Source: Emergomyces orientalis
Lineage: Eukaryota > Ascomycota > Eurotiomycetes > Onygenales > Ajellomycetaceae
Direction: 5' to 3'
Assembly: GCA_002110485.1 (NCBI GenBank)
Contig: MOWL01000067.1
Location: 3,968,001 to 4,032,000, forward strand
Length of the DNA: 64,000 bases
A program made the position numbers and the translations under genes. This document shows positions 30,786 through 42,608 of the stretch, piece after piece. The stretch's first letter is position 1; each line of letters opens with the position of its first letter. Under the pieces are notes generated by a model, which made no database searches, was not told the DNA's origin, and saw nothing but the letters and a program-made list of their open reading frames with translations.

Positions 30786-33713
30786 ATTATCAAGAAACTT
30801 TGACCGATGTAGCTGGAATATTTTTGCAAACTCGCCACCAGCTACAGGAAACGCAGACGCGCAAAAGGCGAGAGGCTCAAGTTGAAAGTGTCCGAAAACG
30901 AGGGATCGAACAAGCAAACAGACAAAAGAAATAGAAACGAGAGACGATACCCGTGAACGCAAAGAAGAAACGACTGACCAAGATGCCTTCCTCTCTCGAT
31001 TCGGCAGTCGTGATTATTTTGCAATCCCTCCTTTTTCTCCGGCACGCTTGCGCATGAGCGGAAAACAATTCAACGCCCAGAGAAACCCCCGTGGAGTCCA
31101 TGGAGTTAGCGCTGGGCCTGCGGATAGGTGGAGATAGGTGGAGATGTTCGCACCCATTACAGCAACCCTTGTCAAGGATGTATCCTTACTACGTACTTTA
31201 GCAAACTTCCTGGGGTCCTGTGGGTGGCAGGGTGGAGAGCTTTTCTCACATGGGGAGAGCTCCCGTTGGCGTACGGAGTACTCCGTAGTTTCCCATCAAT
31301 CCTTTGAGTGAACCCAGACCGGATCGCGGCTGAGTCAGTTTTCCCAGCGCAGCGTTGGGATATTCTCTACTCAGATGTAGGTTTGCTTCGAAACCTTGCG
31401 CATAAATATAGTATCCCTGACCCTCCGCTGAGTGCGCTGCGGATTGACGCTCAGATCGATCTGAATTGCCTGTTTGTATTGCATTGGATTACGAGGGATT
31501 GGCTGGGTTGAATTCAAGGTGAATGCAACCTCCCCTGACGATCGCATTTTGACCCCGGTCATGCCCTCTCAAAGTGATGGAATTAACCTGCAGCAAGACG
31601 ATTATGGGCTACATGAAGATGCTCGTATTGGGTACGGACCAAGTAATGCGCCTAGTATGCAGCGAGAGAGGGGATAGTATTAAGGTTTGAATCAAAGGCG
31701 CTTGATTCCCGTTTCGCTGGTTCAAAGAATAATAAATATGTGATGAAGAGAGGAAAAACTTGGGTGGCTTTCTAACCCCAAACAACTTACAATCCAGCCA
31801 AAAGGATAAATGGGCATGACGTTTTATGATTATTGAGAACTATTCATCCTTGAAACTGAGAAGTTCACGCAACGGCCTGAATAGCACAGGGGGAATGCCA
31901 GCCTACCTTATCTGACACCCCTTGAGAAGCTACATAGTATCTCCTAAGTAAATCCGTCGCCTGACAAATGTCGATCATGTAAAATAATTTTGTCTAAGTT
32001 TGGTAAGCTCGGGAGGTGCACGAATGATTGCATTACCAGATGTGGCGGTTGAGAGGGTGTTGAGGCGGACGAGAGTGCATGGGCGAGAGCTCGAGTGTCA
32101 GTGTCATAAATCTTCAACGATGCTCAAGAAGCCCTTCTAGAATACTTGTGGTCAGTGTTGATGCAAGTATTCACTCATAGCAGATCCCATAAGAGTGTGG
32201 CAGTATCCGCCTAGGAAAAATCAAAATGGGCCGGCTCCGCACGAAGCCAGCGTACGCAGCTCAGTTGCAAAAGCCACCACCACAAATATCACACTGAATA
32301 ATAATAGCGAGCTACAATGACCATTCTCCGCTCCTTGTGTATGTATGCCCGGGCTTCCAAACCCCATGCCGCCATGCGCGAAAGTTCTTGGCCTCATCAT
32401 GCTTATTTTGCCGTGCTTCTTCGGTACAGAACCTTGTTTTTTAGTCGCATGTTTGCATTTCCTGCCCCACATCGCCGAAAAGCGGTTTGGAAATAATTAG
32501 TAAGAATCTTGGGAGATTTCAAGGCATCCATGTTGAAACTGCTGACATGATAACAAGATTTTAGCCCATGTATTCGTTGAACATGACAGAACTCAGTGGT
32601 TAGCCCATATCCTGGAGCGCAGCGACTTGTATCAGCTTCATTGATACCGCGTATATTGCCCAACAATTATTTCCCCACTCGACTCATTCATTGCAGCGTT
32701 TTGTATCCCACAATCCCGAGCCAGGGGCTCGGGAGACATGTTGCTCTTGTTTAAATACGGATTAGTACGTTGATAATAGGTACGCTACTATGCCGATCAT
32801 CTGTCAGGTACCGGACGCCCCAATGCGTGCGGGGGTCCTTGGCATAAGCACCAAAGCTCCAGCTCAAAAGTGACTTACCAGGGCCCCAGCAAGCCGGTTG
32901 AGATTTTGATGATTATTAGTTAGTCCAAATTCTCATTCGTGAGATGCGCTTCAGGTTTCGGGCGTCCAGTTGATGGTGGGTCGGTTCGGGTCGGTGTCCG
33001 ATTTCCCCGGTCGGAAAAACATTCGGAAGATAAACACACACATCCGTCCTTATCTAATCCCTAACGCGATTTTGGGAGTAATGTAGCGAGGGTGTATTAT
33101 TATTCGAAAGGAGTTGGTTGTATTTCGCGTGAGCGTATTTTAGCCGTGTTGAGAATGTTGACCGCGATTCAAAAGGTGGACTTAAAATCGGACTTATGTT
33201 CAGCGTTTGTCTGACCCGCGTACAACTGCAACCCCACGGGATCTTTCAAGCCTTGTGCCCTGTGGCGCAGATGGCGTGAAGGGAGGCACCATTAGGGCCC
33301 ATGATTTTGTCACTTTCATTAATGCCTTGAAATGTGATTATGCGGGATGCTATTAGTTCGTTTTGAAGGGGCGAACTAGGTTATCTGTAGTAATAAAAAA
33401 GCCCCTTTTCCTATCCCACCAAAGATATTCCTCCGAACCGAAAAGCACAGCCAATGAAAAAAGAGATATAAGGAGCGGAAGATAGAGAGAGAAAAGAAAA
33501 GTTATGGGCCTTGCCCACAGTGTATGATTGTGGCTGGGTTTAATGAGCACAATTTAGTATCAGGGATCGTCTAGATCAAGAAAGCAAAACAGAAACGAAG
33601 TAAACGATAATCAGAAGTCTAAAACGTTAGCGACAGAATAAGAACGGAACGCGATATGGTTGATATTACAGCCAGAATTATATTTCCGCAAATACCTACT
33701 AGCAAGCTACTAG
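30786..33713. other. Long gene-poor intergenic region
   Basis: About 2.9 kb upstream of the GMC gene. Short tandem GATAGGTGGA units near 31121-31144; no ORF above 90 residues with protein-like content. Nothing callable. Confidence 0.55.
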
Positions 33714-35379
33714 CTACCTGGCGTGGAAGTAGCTGTGCTGCGGCCGAGAATTGTAGACATCGACCAGAGGCAATGAATCCGAATCGTGAAAACCCGGTTT
33801 TTGGGGCACTCGTTGTGAGTTGCGTATTACGGAGTCGTCATGAGATGAGCTATTACCAAACGTGCCGGATTTCTGATGCTGGGTAAAGGAGAAGAGAGTG
33901 GGGAACAGTCTTCGGAAGAGGGACCGCATTGCTGGCATACATGCGCAGATTATGCCCACATGGATCTCAATTGTACTCCAGTAGCCCATTTCGACGTAAT
34001 CCCCTGGAGTGTATGTTAGTCTGAATTCGTTGACACGCAATATAACGGATACACTCACAAGTGAAATTGTGCGATCTGGCAAATTTGAGAAGTGTATGGA
34101 GGCGGAGAATGCTGACGATGGTGACACTATCAAGTTTAGGGTCAGCGTTTTATGCGCGATGACATAGCAATGGAAGCGGAAATATGAACATACAAAGAGC
34201 CGACAGTGAACATGATACATATATGAATCTTCTTCTTTCGCCAGAGGTCCATTTGCGACAGCTCTCTCAAGGGAAGAGCCAACGTAACCAAGTCCAGGAC
34301 AATATTAAATGCCGCGCTTGTCCAGCCCTGCAAGTTGATATTATTGCAGCGGCCGGGCGCAGTGCCATCCCACCGCAACCAGGCGGATTTGATAGGCGAG
34401 CACTGGAATACGGACACCAGAATGAAAACAATACCGTATGCCAGAGTTATGCCCATGACAATGTAAATTGCTATCCTGAAATTCTTTTTAGGGAAAATTC
34501 GAAGATAGAAGAAGTGAAGGGATATCTTTGTCGATATGAGAGCTGAGAAGTAAATCCATTCATCCCAGTAATATATCTAAGCCTTGGTTAGTTCCGGAAA
34601 GATGACCTATTGGGGAGGACATGCCACTAACGTAAAGAACTTTTGTGATATCGTCGAAATCAACATGCCATATGTCTTTCCCAAGGCCAGCATTTGCGAC
34701 TGTTTGAAGGCTATTAGTAGTTACATTCTCCCTATACGTGCAATCTCAGGAAAGACGATACTCACTGAATACTGAGAAAACAGTGAAGGGGACTGTGAAC
34801 ATCTAGTACTTCGTTAGCAATCCCGTAAACGGCGGGTCGTAAGTCATCGTGGAGGGCTAACCATCGCGATAACTATCATCGCATCGTCCATACCAAATGG
34901 GCCGCCGTTGAAAAACGGTAATCTTGCCATCATCCGCAATATGAACGCCAAAAACGCGAGGCCACCCCCAACCACGCCGGTAACGGATATCAATTTAGTA
35001 CGGTCTCTGATCGGGCGCCCACATTTCAAATCAGAAATCCTCTTCGTCGCTAGATTAAAATCAGTAGCCGTTGATAGTGATCATGTAATAGCGTCCACTT
35101 ACTCAACGATTCCCTGATTGTGCATCTCTGTTCCACGCAGGGTGCGATTCTAGCCTCGAGCTGGGTGTTTGTGCAGGTATCCATGCATTTCACGTCTGTG
35201 GGCGAACACAACTGAGAGATTGCTAGTTTCGTACATTCGATCTGGTTGCAATTAGCTATGTCGAATAATCAACAACCCGGGCGTCACCCTACCGTGCATG
35301 CTGGAATAGGAATTTTTTCTGCCTGTGATGCTGAAACAAGGACGGCAAGTCCCGTTAAGAAGATGTTGAAGGCCTTCAT
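33714..35379 (-). CDS. CFEM-domain, seven-transmembrane rhodopsin-domain protein (Pth11-like receptor)
   Basis: Integral membrane protein of the fungal SAT4/rhodopsin-domain family with an extracellular Cys-rich CFEM-like domain, the architecture of Pth11-type receptors that sense surface cues. Eight exons: 35379-35293, 35241-35103, 35049-34862, 34802-34766, 34699-34632, 34576-34194, 34126-34059, 34003-33714, giving 419 residues; every junction keeps phase with GT...AG ends. A signal peptide (MKAFNIFLTGLAVLVSASQA) precedes a Cys-rich region with seven cysteines visible between residues 28 and about 75, one fewer than the canonical eight. Seven hydrophobic segments follow, with family landmarks GGPFGMDDAMIV, GLGKDIWHVDFDDITKVLY, YFSALISTKISLHFFYLRIFP, FQCSPIKSAW, and VEMGYWSTIEIHVGIICACMPAMR. 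The C-terminal tail is cytoplasmic and Ser-rich. Divergent from the heme-thiolate peroxidase gene. Confidence 0.9.
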
Positions 35380-37102
35380 ATCCACGGTCTAAGTACCACA
35401 CAGATACCGGGATGCCCAATCACCACGCATGAGGAGGAGACTGAGGGGACCACGGAGAAAAACGTCCAATCCAAGCGAAAGGTAGCTAAAGAGCAAGCTG
35501 AATGACTTCAACAGGCCAATGTTGCAAGATTAATGGTAATGACTGACAATGCGAAATCTTGTTCTAAAGAATATCAATGAACGCCTACACCTTAACTCTG
35601 GGACAAAGCAAATTGTGCTCGGGTACGGACGTACAAGGATCAAGGATGGTTTTTTTTTTGGTTTTGGGGAATTATTGATGCACCTCCATCAGGTTCCGCG
35701 CGGCGCAAGCTCCCAAAGAGCTGGTCAGGATCACGGAAGGCCGTTCTCGACCTCCATCGAATAGTAGTATCATCATACGGGCCATAGTCACCCATTCAGA
35801 AAACAACCCGTCAAGTAACGGCGCTTCGGCTAACAAAACTTCTGCAAAGCATCAAACAAACCGGGCTGCTGACGAAGATCCAGGGGGGATAGCAGATCGC
35901 TGACCAAAGGCTGAAAACCAAGAGGTCCCGGGAGCAAACCTAGCGAGCCAAACACGAACCCAGATTCGGAGTTGGTGGAGCCAAGATGAGAAAGTTGTTT
36001 GGCCCCAGCGCAGAAAACAACCTAGTACGATTCGAGAGGAAGAGCACGTCTGTTTCTTACTATCATTCCTTTCCCTCAAAGAAGATTGCGTTCATGGGTC
36101 TCGTCAACATGGAGTTAAATTCTGACCAGCAGCTCGCCTGGCCCGCTGGTGGCCTGCCTGCCGGTATCCTACCCGGAGATACCGGGGGCGCATTGTGTTT
36201 TTACCCCTGAGTGTGCAGAATAATGAGCTAGGGCTGGCAGCACCATGTGATTAACTGGCCAACTATCATCACCAGGAACATCGAACCCCTTTTCCAACCT
36301 TCTATTGCTCTTCAAAGATTACATATTGCAACGGCGAAAGAAGACACCCAAGCATGCGGGAAGGTAATGAGGAGTTCTTAGTGCAATAGTTTTTGGCCTT
36401 TTTGAGCCGTTCCTTGGCATGTTTATGCCTTAGCTTGCACCTAGTCCGAACAGGAAAGGAATCCCGCACGTCGTGTCCCGCGCTAGTTACGGTTATTTTC
36501 GACCACGCGGTTCCACTTCATGGGGACGAGAAGCCAAAAAAATGCCTGTTTGCTTGAAACAGGTTATACTGCTTCTTGCTTAGTTCTTCAGCCATTCCAT
36601 GCCTGATCAACGCAACAGAAATGTAGATCTTGATTTCGATAATGTCGACTATGCATTCCACCCCAGTCCTTCGGCAGCCTTTTGCACAGAGAGAACATCG
36701 GGGACGGGAGAGCCCAGCAGTAGGCGTTGTTCCTCTTCACCCCGCTATACGGAGTATACTTTGCGGGAATGGGACATAGCCACTCACACACGCCGTATTA
36801 CGCAGTAACTCGTTCTTCGGGCGCTTGTTACTCCCCATCTATTTTCGACTGGTGTCATCTTGAGATCCATACTACTTAGGTATCTAAGTATCCTTCTGTT
36901 CCTATTCCCCTTCTGCGAGGTGGAATTTTGCAGAATTGCAGAAGCGCTTCATCCCGTCACTCATTTTCCAGATCTTTGATCTTTTGATCTTGTCCACTCA
37001 TTTTCCAGACCCCGTCTGGCGTTTTACATGGGCAGACATTAAGTTCCAGCCACTCGCTTTTATATTCTTCTTTTTGGAACTGTCCCATTTACATTATTTG
37101 TG
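35380..37102. promoter_or_regulatory. Long divergent region, CFEM receptor and heme-thiolate peroxidase
   Basis: About 1.7 kb between two divergent genes. It may hold regulatory sites for both. The 74-residue + frame at 35986-36210 has no recognised domain. No binding site is claimed. Confidence 0.4.
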
Positions 37103-38798
37103 ATGAAGTTTTCAATTCTTTCCTTTGCCCTTCCGTTCCTGGGCGTGGATGTCCTTGTCAATGCCTTACCGACTGCGGAAAACATTGCGAGATTCAATGC
37201 AGGACAGTCTCAGAAGGGATGTCCGTACTCGCAACTTCAAGCTGAACTCAAACACAAGCGGTCAAAGAGGCTTCTTTTTGATACGATGAAGAAGCCCATC
37301 GAGAGTGAGATGGACATTGTTAAATTCACTTGTGATCGTAGCTAACATTGAACATAGTTACTGGAAACCATGCTTTCGCACCACCAAACTTCGAAGCTGG
37401 TGATCAGCGAGGCCCTTGCCCGGGTTTGAACGCTTTGGCAAACCATGGATATATCCCGCATAACGGAGTTACAACTGTACTTTAAACTACCTTACCTGGC
37501 TTATCTAAAAATCTAACGAGGGTTTACAGACAGCTCAAGTTATCTTCGCGATTAACGACGGTGAGAACTACCCACCAACCCCTTCACCCTGGATTTTAAT
37601 TAATATCGTCACTACTTGTAGTATATGGAATGGGTCTCGACCTGGCAACGATTCTTGGAGTCATGGGAACCGTGTGGGTTGGTAACCCAATCTCGTTAAC
37701 CCCGGGATTCAGCATTGGAGGGCCGACTAATCAATCTGAAAATATTCTGCACGATCTTCTTGGCTTGATCGGTATGTGTCGATCGAAGTCCTCACTGCGT
37801 TATTAAAAGCATTATTCACAATTCGTCTCAGGCACTCCGCAAGGCCTAATTGGGTCTCACAACTTGATCGAATCAGATTCTTCCAATACGCGGGATGATC
37901 TGTATTCCACAGGAAACGCCCATACCCTCCGAATGGATAAGTTTATGGGTTTCTACAACATGTCTCGAGAACACCCAATCGGAGATTATAACATGGATGT
38001 CATGGCACGACGAGCAGCGGACAGATTCCAAGAAAGCAAGTTTGAGAACCCGTACTTCTACTACGGTCCTGTTACCGGTTTGATAAACCGCAACGCTGGG
38101 TATATTTTCCCTGGTCGATTATTCAGGAACCATTCTCGTGAAAATCCCGAGGGTACTTTGAGTGAGTGAACTTCCCCCACATTTGGTAGCTATTGATGAT
38201 ACTAAAGACGTCGAATCACAGCCAAAAATATTATCAAAAACTTCTACGGTATTTACGGCGAAGAGGACTGCTTCGAATACAAAGAGGGCTGGGAACGTAT
38301 TCCAGAAAACTGGTACCGTACACCAGTCGATTATGGTTTAATCCAATTTAACCTTGATATAATTGACTGGGTCCTTAAATATCCCGAATTGGCGAGGTGG
38401 GTTTCAACCAACCTTCACTTCCGTTACAGGGTTATCTCCTTTTACTAACACGACCTTTACATTGCAGCATCGGCGGCAACATGGGTAAAATCGACACTTT
38501 TGCCGGCCTTGACCTAGGCAATCTGACAACAGGCATTGCCAACATCGGCCACATTTTCGAGGACAACAATCTTATCTGTTTCCTTCTCCAGTTCGTCAAA
38601 AGCTTCGCTCCAAACTCTCTATCTAGCGCCGTCGCCACGATTGAAGGCCCCTTAAAGCTTATTACCGAGACCATCAATGTTCCCCTCCTTGATCTCGGCT
38701 GTCCTGCACTGGATGATCTCACTAGGGGCGGCAAGCCTATTTGGGACGTGCTGCTAGATACGTTCCCTGGCGCAAAGAAGAGCGGGACTCCACTATGA
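37103..38798 (+). CDS. Secreted heme-thiolate peroxidase (chloroperoxidase / peroxygenase family)
   Basis: Heme-thiolate haloperoxidase or unspecific peroxygenase, which uses H2O2 to oxygenate or halogenate organic substrates. Seven exons: 37103-37304, 37358-37476, 37530-37560, 37622-37771, 37832-38161, 38222-38396, 38468-38798, giving 445 residues; one exon is only 31 bases, yet the phase holds throughout. A signal peptide (MKFSILSFALPFLGVDVLVNA) is followed by the family motif RGPCPGLNALANHGYIPHNG, where Cys88 of PCP is the axial heme ligand. Downstream, SHNLIESDSSNTRDD corresponds to the Mg-binding/acid-base region (usually EHD or EGD; here ESD). Sites of the NxS/T type (NQS, NMS, NHS) suggest glycosylation. 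The C-terminus is extended and Leu-rich, as in the longer ascomycete members. Substrate unknown. Confidence 0.92.
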
Positions 38799-41219
38799 AT
38801 TCTGAACTAAGCAGGCCTTAATTCTTAACTAAAGTGGTTGTCCCTTTGTGGATGTATTTTCACAAGCCGTGTCGCTATTTCTGAAAATATCCTTGAATAC
38901 GGGATCTCTGAAAAATATTTTTGATTCTTTTACCTTATTATAAATTTATCTATTGTGCCCCTAGGCTTGTTCTTCCAAGGGCATTTCTCCCGAACTTATT
39001 GGCTATCATACATACCCAACGCCACTCACATATTTCGCCATTGTACATGTACACAATGCATTTGATCTTAATTCGACGGGGTTATACCCTTGACGGGCGT
39101 TCTGTGGCATCCATGGATGTCGTGATTTGCCTTTTTTTGGTTTCCTTCTAGCTTTTTTCTATTGTCTTAGGGAGCAATATAGAGCGGGCAACTCCATTAC
39201 CGAACTGCCAGAGTGACAACATACTTGATCGGAATATCCATCCAATCCTGCACCAAATAGTTTTAACAGCGCTCGCTGTGAAATATTCACATTAACAAAC
39301 ATGGAATAGACGAAGTTTTCTAAACTTCTAGGCGCATGAAACACAAACAGCCTCCACGATTGAGCATATCCATTTTCCGCTTATTAACACAAAAACTCCA
39401 TCACTTCCCTGATCAGTTCTCAATGATGATTCCATGGGCAATTACTGGCGTTCTGCTTGAAACGTACAATATCATCAAACAGCTCAGCGTTGTCCTCCAG
39501 ATCCAACCTCGGATTTTGACTCTGCTGAACCTAGCAACTTAAGCACAGTGCATATTTAATGGAAAACATATATACATTAGTTTTCATTTGTTCCATTTTC
39601 AAGATTCTCCATTGGTTGAACAGCCAACCCAATTTTGTCTCCTGATTGTTCAAGAACACCATTGCTAAACCCCGTATACCTACACAGTATTTGGCATTGG
39701 CCAGTGAAGCAATGCCTCATAACAGTTTCGAGACTGCGCCATATTCGGCGGCGTCCAAGCCTCCCTGATATTTACGCTGTGAATCGTAAAATATCACAAA
39801 ATCCAATGGCCCTTGATGATGATGGCTATCTTGAGTGCCTGTCTCCTCATTGCTGGTGTGCTTAGACATTACTGGGACACTATGTCCATTAGACCGTGTG
39901 GGAAATAAGTTTCTTATTGTGGCCCTTGATGTTTGCAGGCGATTTATTTTCGCTGGTCTCTATCTGCCCCCCCCAATTGAAAACCAGGCGCAAGGAACAC
40001 AACATTAGGAAGAATCTTTGGGCCGGCTAAATGTAGTTCTGATATCTTCTCGTCAAATCAATCCAATCTAGTATATCAACCCACCCTTGATATTCTCGGG
40101 ATGGCCATCTACGGAAGCGAGCTGGCCTTAGGCTGGGAATCTGTGCATGTGGCGTCTTTCTGAATTTCAGCCCCTGGATAAGGAAGAAAGTCAGAGTGTG
40201 GAGATATCGTTCGCAGGAAGGACCCAAACATGATAGTGAATATACGACACAAGAACCTCAATATATTTATCTTCGAGAGATGGCGTCATCTACCTCTGTA
40301 TTCCGGACAGCTTCGGGGACGGCAGACCCGTTGAGGAAAAGAGATACTGCCGTGCAAGAGCCTAGGGGCAAACAAAAGGCTTAAAAGGTTGACGTAAAGT
40401 CGGCTTTATTCTCGAAGAGAGTCACGGGTTGATTTGTCGGTAGCTACCGTGATGCCTGAGGAACCTCTATCACGAATTTTTATATATATTCCTTATCCTC
40501 GACCTGTCCAAGCTGAAGAAGTGAACAACGTTGGCTACATTATACACTCGTAGTGGATTAGAAACTGTACATGTTGGTATGAAGGTATTGAGCGTGATTA
40601 AAAATTTATTACTACTGGTGTTTCCAGATCAGACCACGAAATCTTAGCATTTACAAAATTTTTAGATTACGTCCGAAGCATGTAAATATATACAAAAAGA
40701 ATGGATACTGGTACTCGTACAGTAGGTCGCCTTAGGCACATGTCTATAAGGAAGTAAAATTGTTTTGTCTTTTTTTAGCCATTTTCTCTTTCTGCGTGTA
40801 CAAAACGACGAGTGAAATCGGCACAGCTGCAGGTAGTGACGGAAAATCTAGGTTGCGGTGTACGGAACGAGAGAAGATATCCAAGATCGATTCAGCATGT
40901 TCGTGGATGCCGACGCGTGCAGGAAGTCCCACAAAAGACGTACGGATATATTGGGTTGAAAATGTGGAGCGTGGGAGTCGACACGCCATATTTTAACTGT
41001 TGTCTTTTTGTATCAGTCAAAACAGCCCTGTTGACTAGAGATTGCAAAGTATGAGGGACACGAAAACGATATTGTTCTGAATATTGGTCTGTGCGCCGTT
41101 CTTTCTGTTCCATCCAGTTCCATCGCTGTACTGACATGTCAGATCTATACTTCGTGACCTGTCCTTCTTCATATTCTGAAGCTCGTTGTGCCGGTATGGA
41201 ACGTGGGTCGGAATTTTTC
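38799..41219. other. Gene-poor region between convergent genes
   Basis: About 2.4 kb. Several 60-80-residue frames, none protein-like by domain or composition. No feature recognised. Confidence 0.55.
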
Positions 41220-42608
41220 TCATGATCCTGCTCTCCGTTCCTCAACCGCAACGACGACAACAACGCAGATATCATCTACTTTACCACCTCTCCATTTATC
41301 CCAGGGATAATATCTTTGAGCTTGCTTCGCGAAGGGTCCGTCCCTGTGGCGATCCATGCTGGCAACTTTCGCTTGCTGAACAACGGTAAGAGCGAGAAGA
41401 CTTTGGAGCGGAAGGAGCCGTGTTTGAGTGTTAGGTATCGGGTGCTTGGATTGACGATCGCTCGCTAAGCCGGAGACTCTGGGCGATGGGACAAGGCCGC
41501 CTTCATGGGTGAATTTGTCAAGTTCAGCGGAAACACTGATCCCCGTCTCCGAAGTAACATTCCAAGCACCAATGGTTGTCATTTGGTCTGTGATGATATT
41601 TAAAATGTCCTGGTTGAAAAGGTTGTCTAGGACCCCGTCGGTAGCAAGAATGAGCACGTCACCATGCTGCATTTTCAAATTGGTTACGTTCGCGTGGTTG
41701 GGGAGGTCCTCGAAGACTCGACCTCCGAATATTGAAGATTGGATTCGCATGAGCGGTGGAACTAAGGTGAGCTGGTACGGAGTATTAAAATCGTGGGTTT
41801 GAGGAATGGAATAATGATGAATGGCTGCGAGTCGGCAAAGAATGGACCCTGAATCTCCGAGGCTGAACCAGATTGTTGTTAACGTTACGAGTCTATTAAG
41901 TTTCGCCATGCAGAGAATAGATAGGATATGTGCATACTTTGCAAGCTCCACCCTCCCATCCTCATGGGCGATACCAATGCTAGCTGTACTACCACCCGCA
42001 TAAATAGATTGATCTGCTATGCATCTCTCATAACCGGCCTGCATCAGAGTCCTGGGCCTCACTTTTTCTAATCGTGTATCCCAGTCCAGCGCGGCCCGAG
42101 CCATGTTGCTGCAGAGAGCATGGGAGAAATCCGCCGGATCCACGCCGGATTCAGACCAACCTCCTACCCCATCTGCCACACCAAAAGCAACAACATTGGG
42201 TTCGTCATGTACCTTGCTCACAAAAAACGCATCCTCTCCACTATCAAACCGGGAAATTTTCCGGGCCAGAGCAGTTGTCCCAGTCTGCACACCAAGCGCA
42301 TCTTCCTCCGCCGGCTTAAAGCTGATAGCATTTTTGGTGGGAGAAAGTTTCTGACCTTTCCCGGACGCGGACGCGGCGATGCGATACGATATACGACGTT
42401 CCGATAGAGAGAAGGGACTCGAGTGGAACGACCTCTTCGATCCCTTGCTCCTCCATCGAGTAACAAGGTAAGCGTATGGGGATCGAAAATCCGTTCGAAA
42501 GGAAACCGATCTAGGCAACAGGGACCGACCGGATCCCATTACGTTCCACGGCTGCATTGGCCTCAGGCCCCGTAGGCTGCTTGTCCTGGCGACTATCGCC
42601 GTATCCAT
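41220..42608 (-). CDS. Mitochondrial PP2C-type protein phosphatase (PTC7 family)
   Basis: Metal-dependent Ser/Thr phosphatase; yeast Ptc7 dephosphorylates Coq7 and supports coenzyme Q biosynthesis in mitochondria. Exons: 42608-41938 and 41862-41220, giving 437 residues after splicing. The N-terminus is Arg/Ser-rich and nearly free of acidic residues, as expected for a mitochondrial presequence. PP2C motifs appear in order: FGVADGVGGW (Mg-binding Asp), YAGGSTASIGIA, LGDSGS, HGDVLILATDGVLDNL and KVDDICVVVVV at the C-terminus. The intron (GTATGC...TTCAG, 75 bases, branch-like TTAAC) sits just before LGDSGS; it is a multiple of three and has no stop, so the unspliced mRNA also encodes a full-length protein of 462 residues. 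The splice restores ELANLGDSGS, matching the family, so the spliced form is taken as the main product. Confidence 0.9.
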   Translation of the reverse strand: MDTAIVARTSSLRGLRPMQPWNVMGSGRSLLPRSVSFRTDFRSPYAYLVTRWRSKGSKRSFHSSPFSLSERRISYRIAASASGKGQKLSPTKNAISFKPAEEDALGVQTGTTALARKISRFDSGEDAFFVSKVHDEPNVVAFGVADGVGGWSESGVDPADFSHALCSNMARAALDWDTRLEKVRPRTLMQAGYERCIADQSIYAGGSTASIGIAHEDGRVELAKYAHILSILCMAKLNRLVTLTTIWFSLGDSGSILCRLAAIHHYSIPQTHDFNTPYQLTLVPPLMRIQSSIFGGRVFEDLPNHANVTNLKMQHGDVLILATDGVLDNLFNQDILNIITDQMTTIGAWNVTSETGISVSAELDKFTHEGGLVPSPRVSGLASDRQSKHPIPNTQTRLLPLQSLLALTVVQQAKVASMDRHRDGPFAKQAQRYYPWDKWRGGKVDDICVVVVVAVEERRAGS

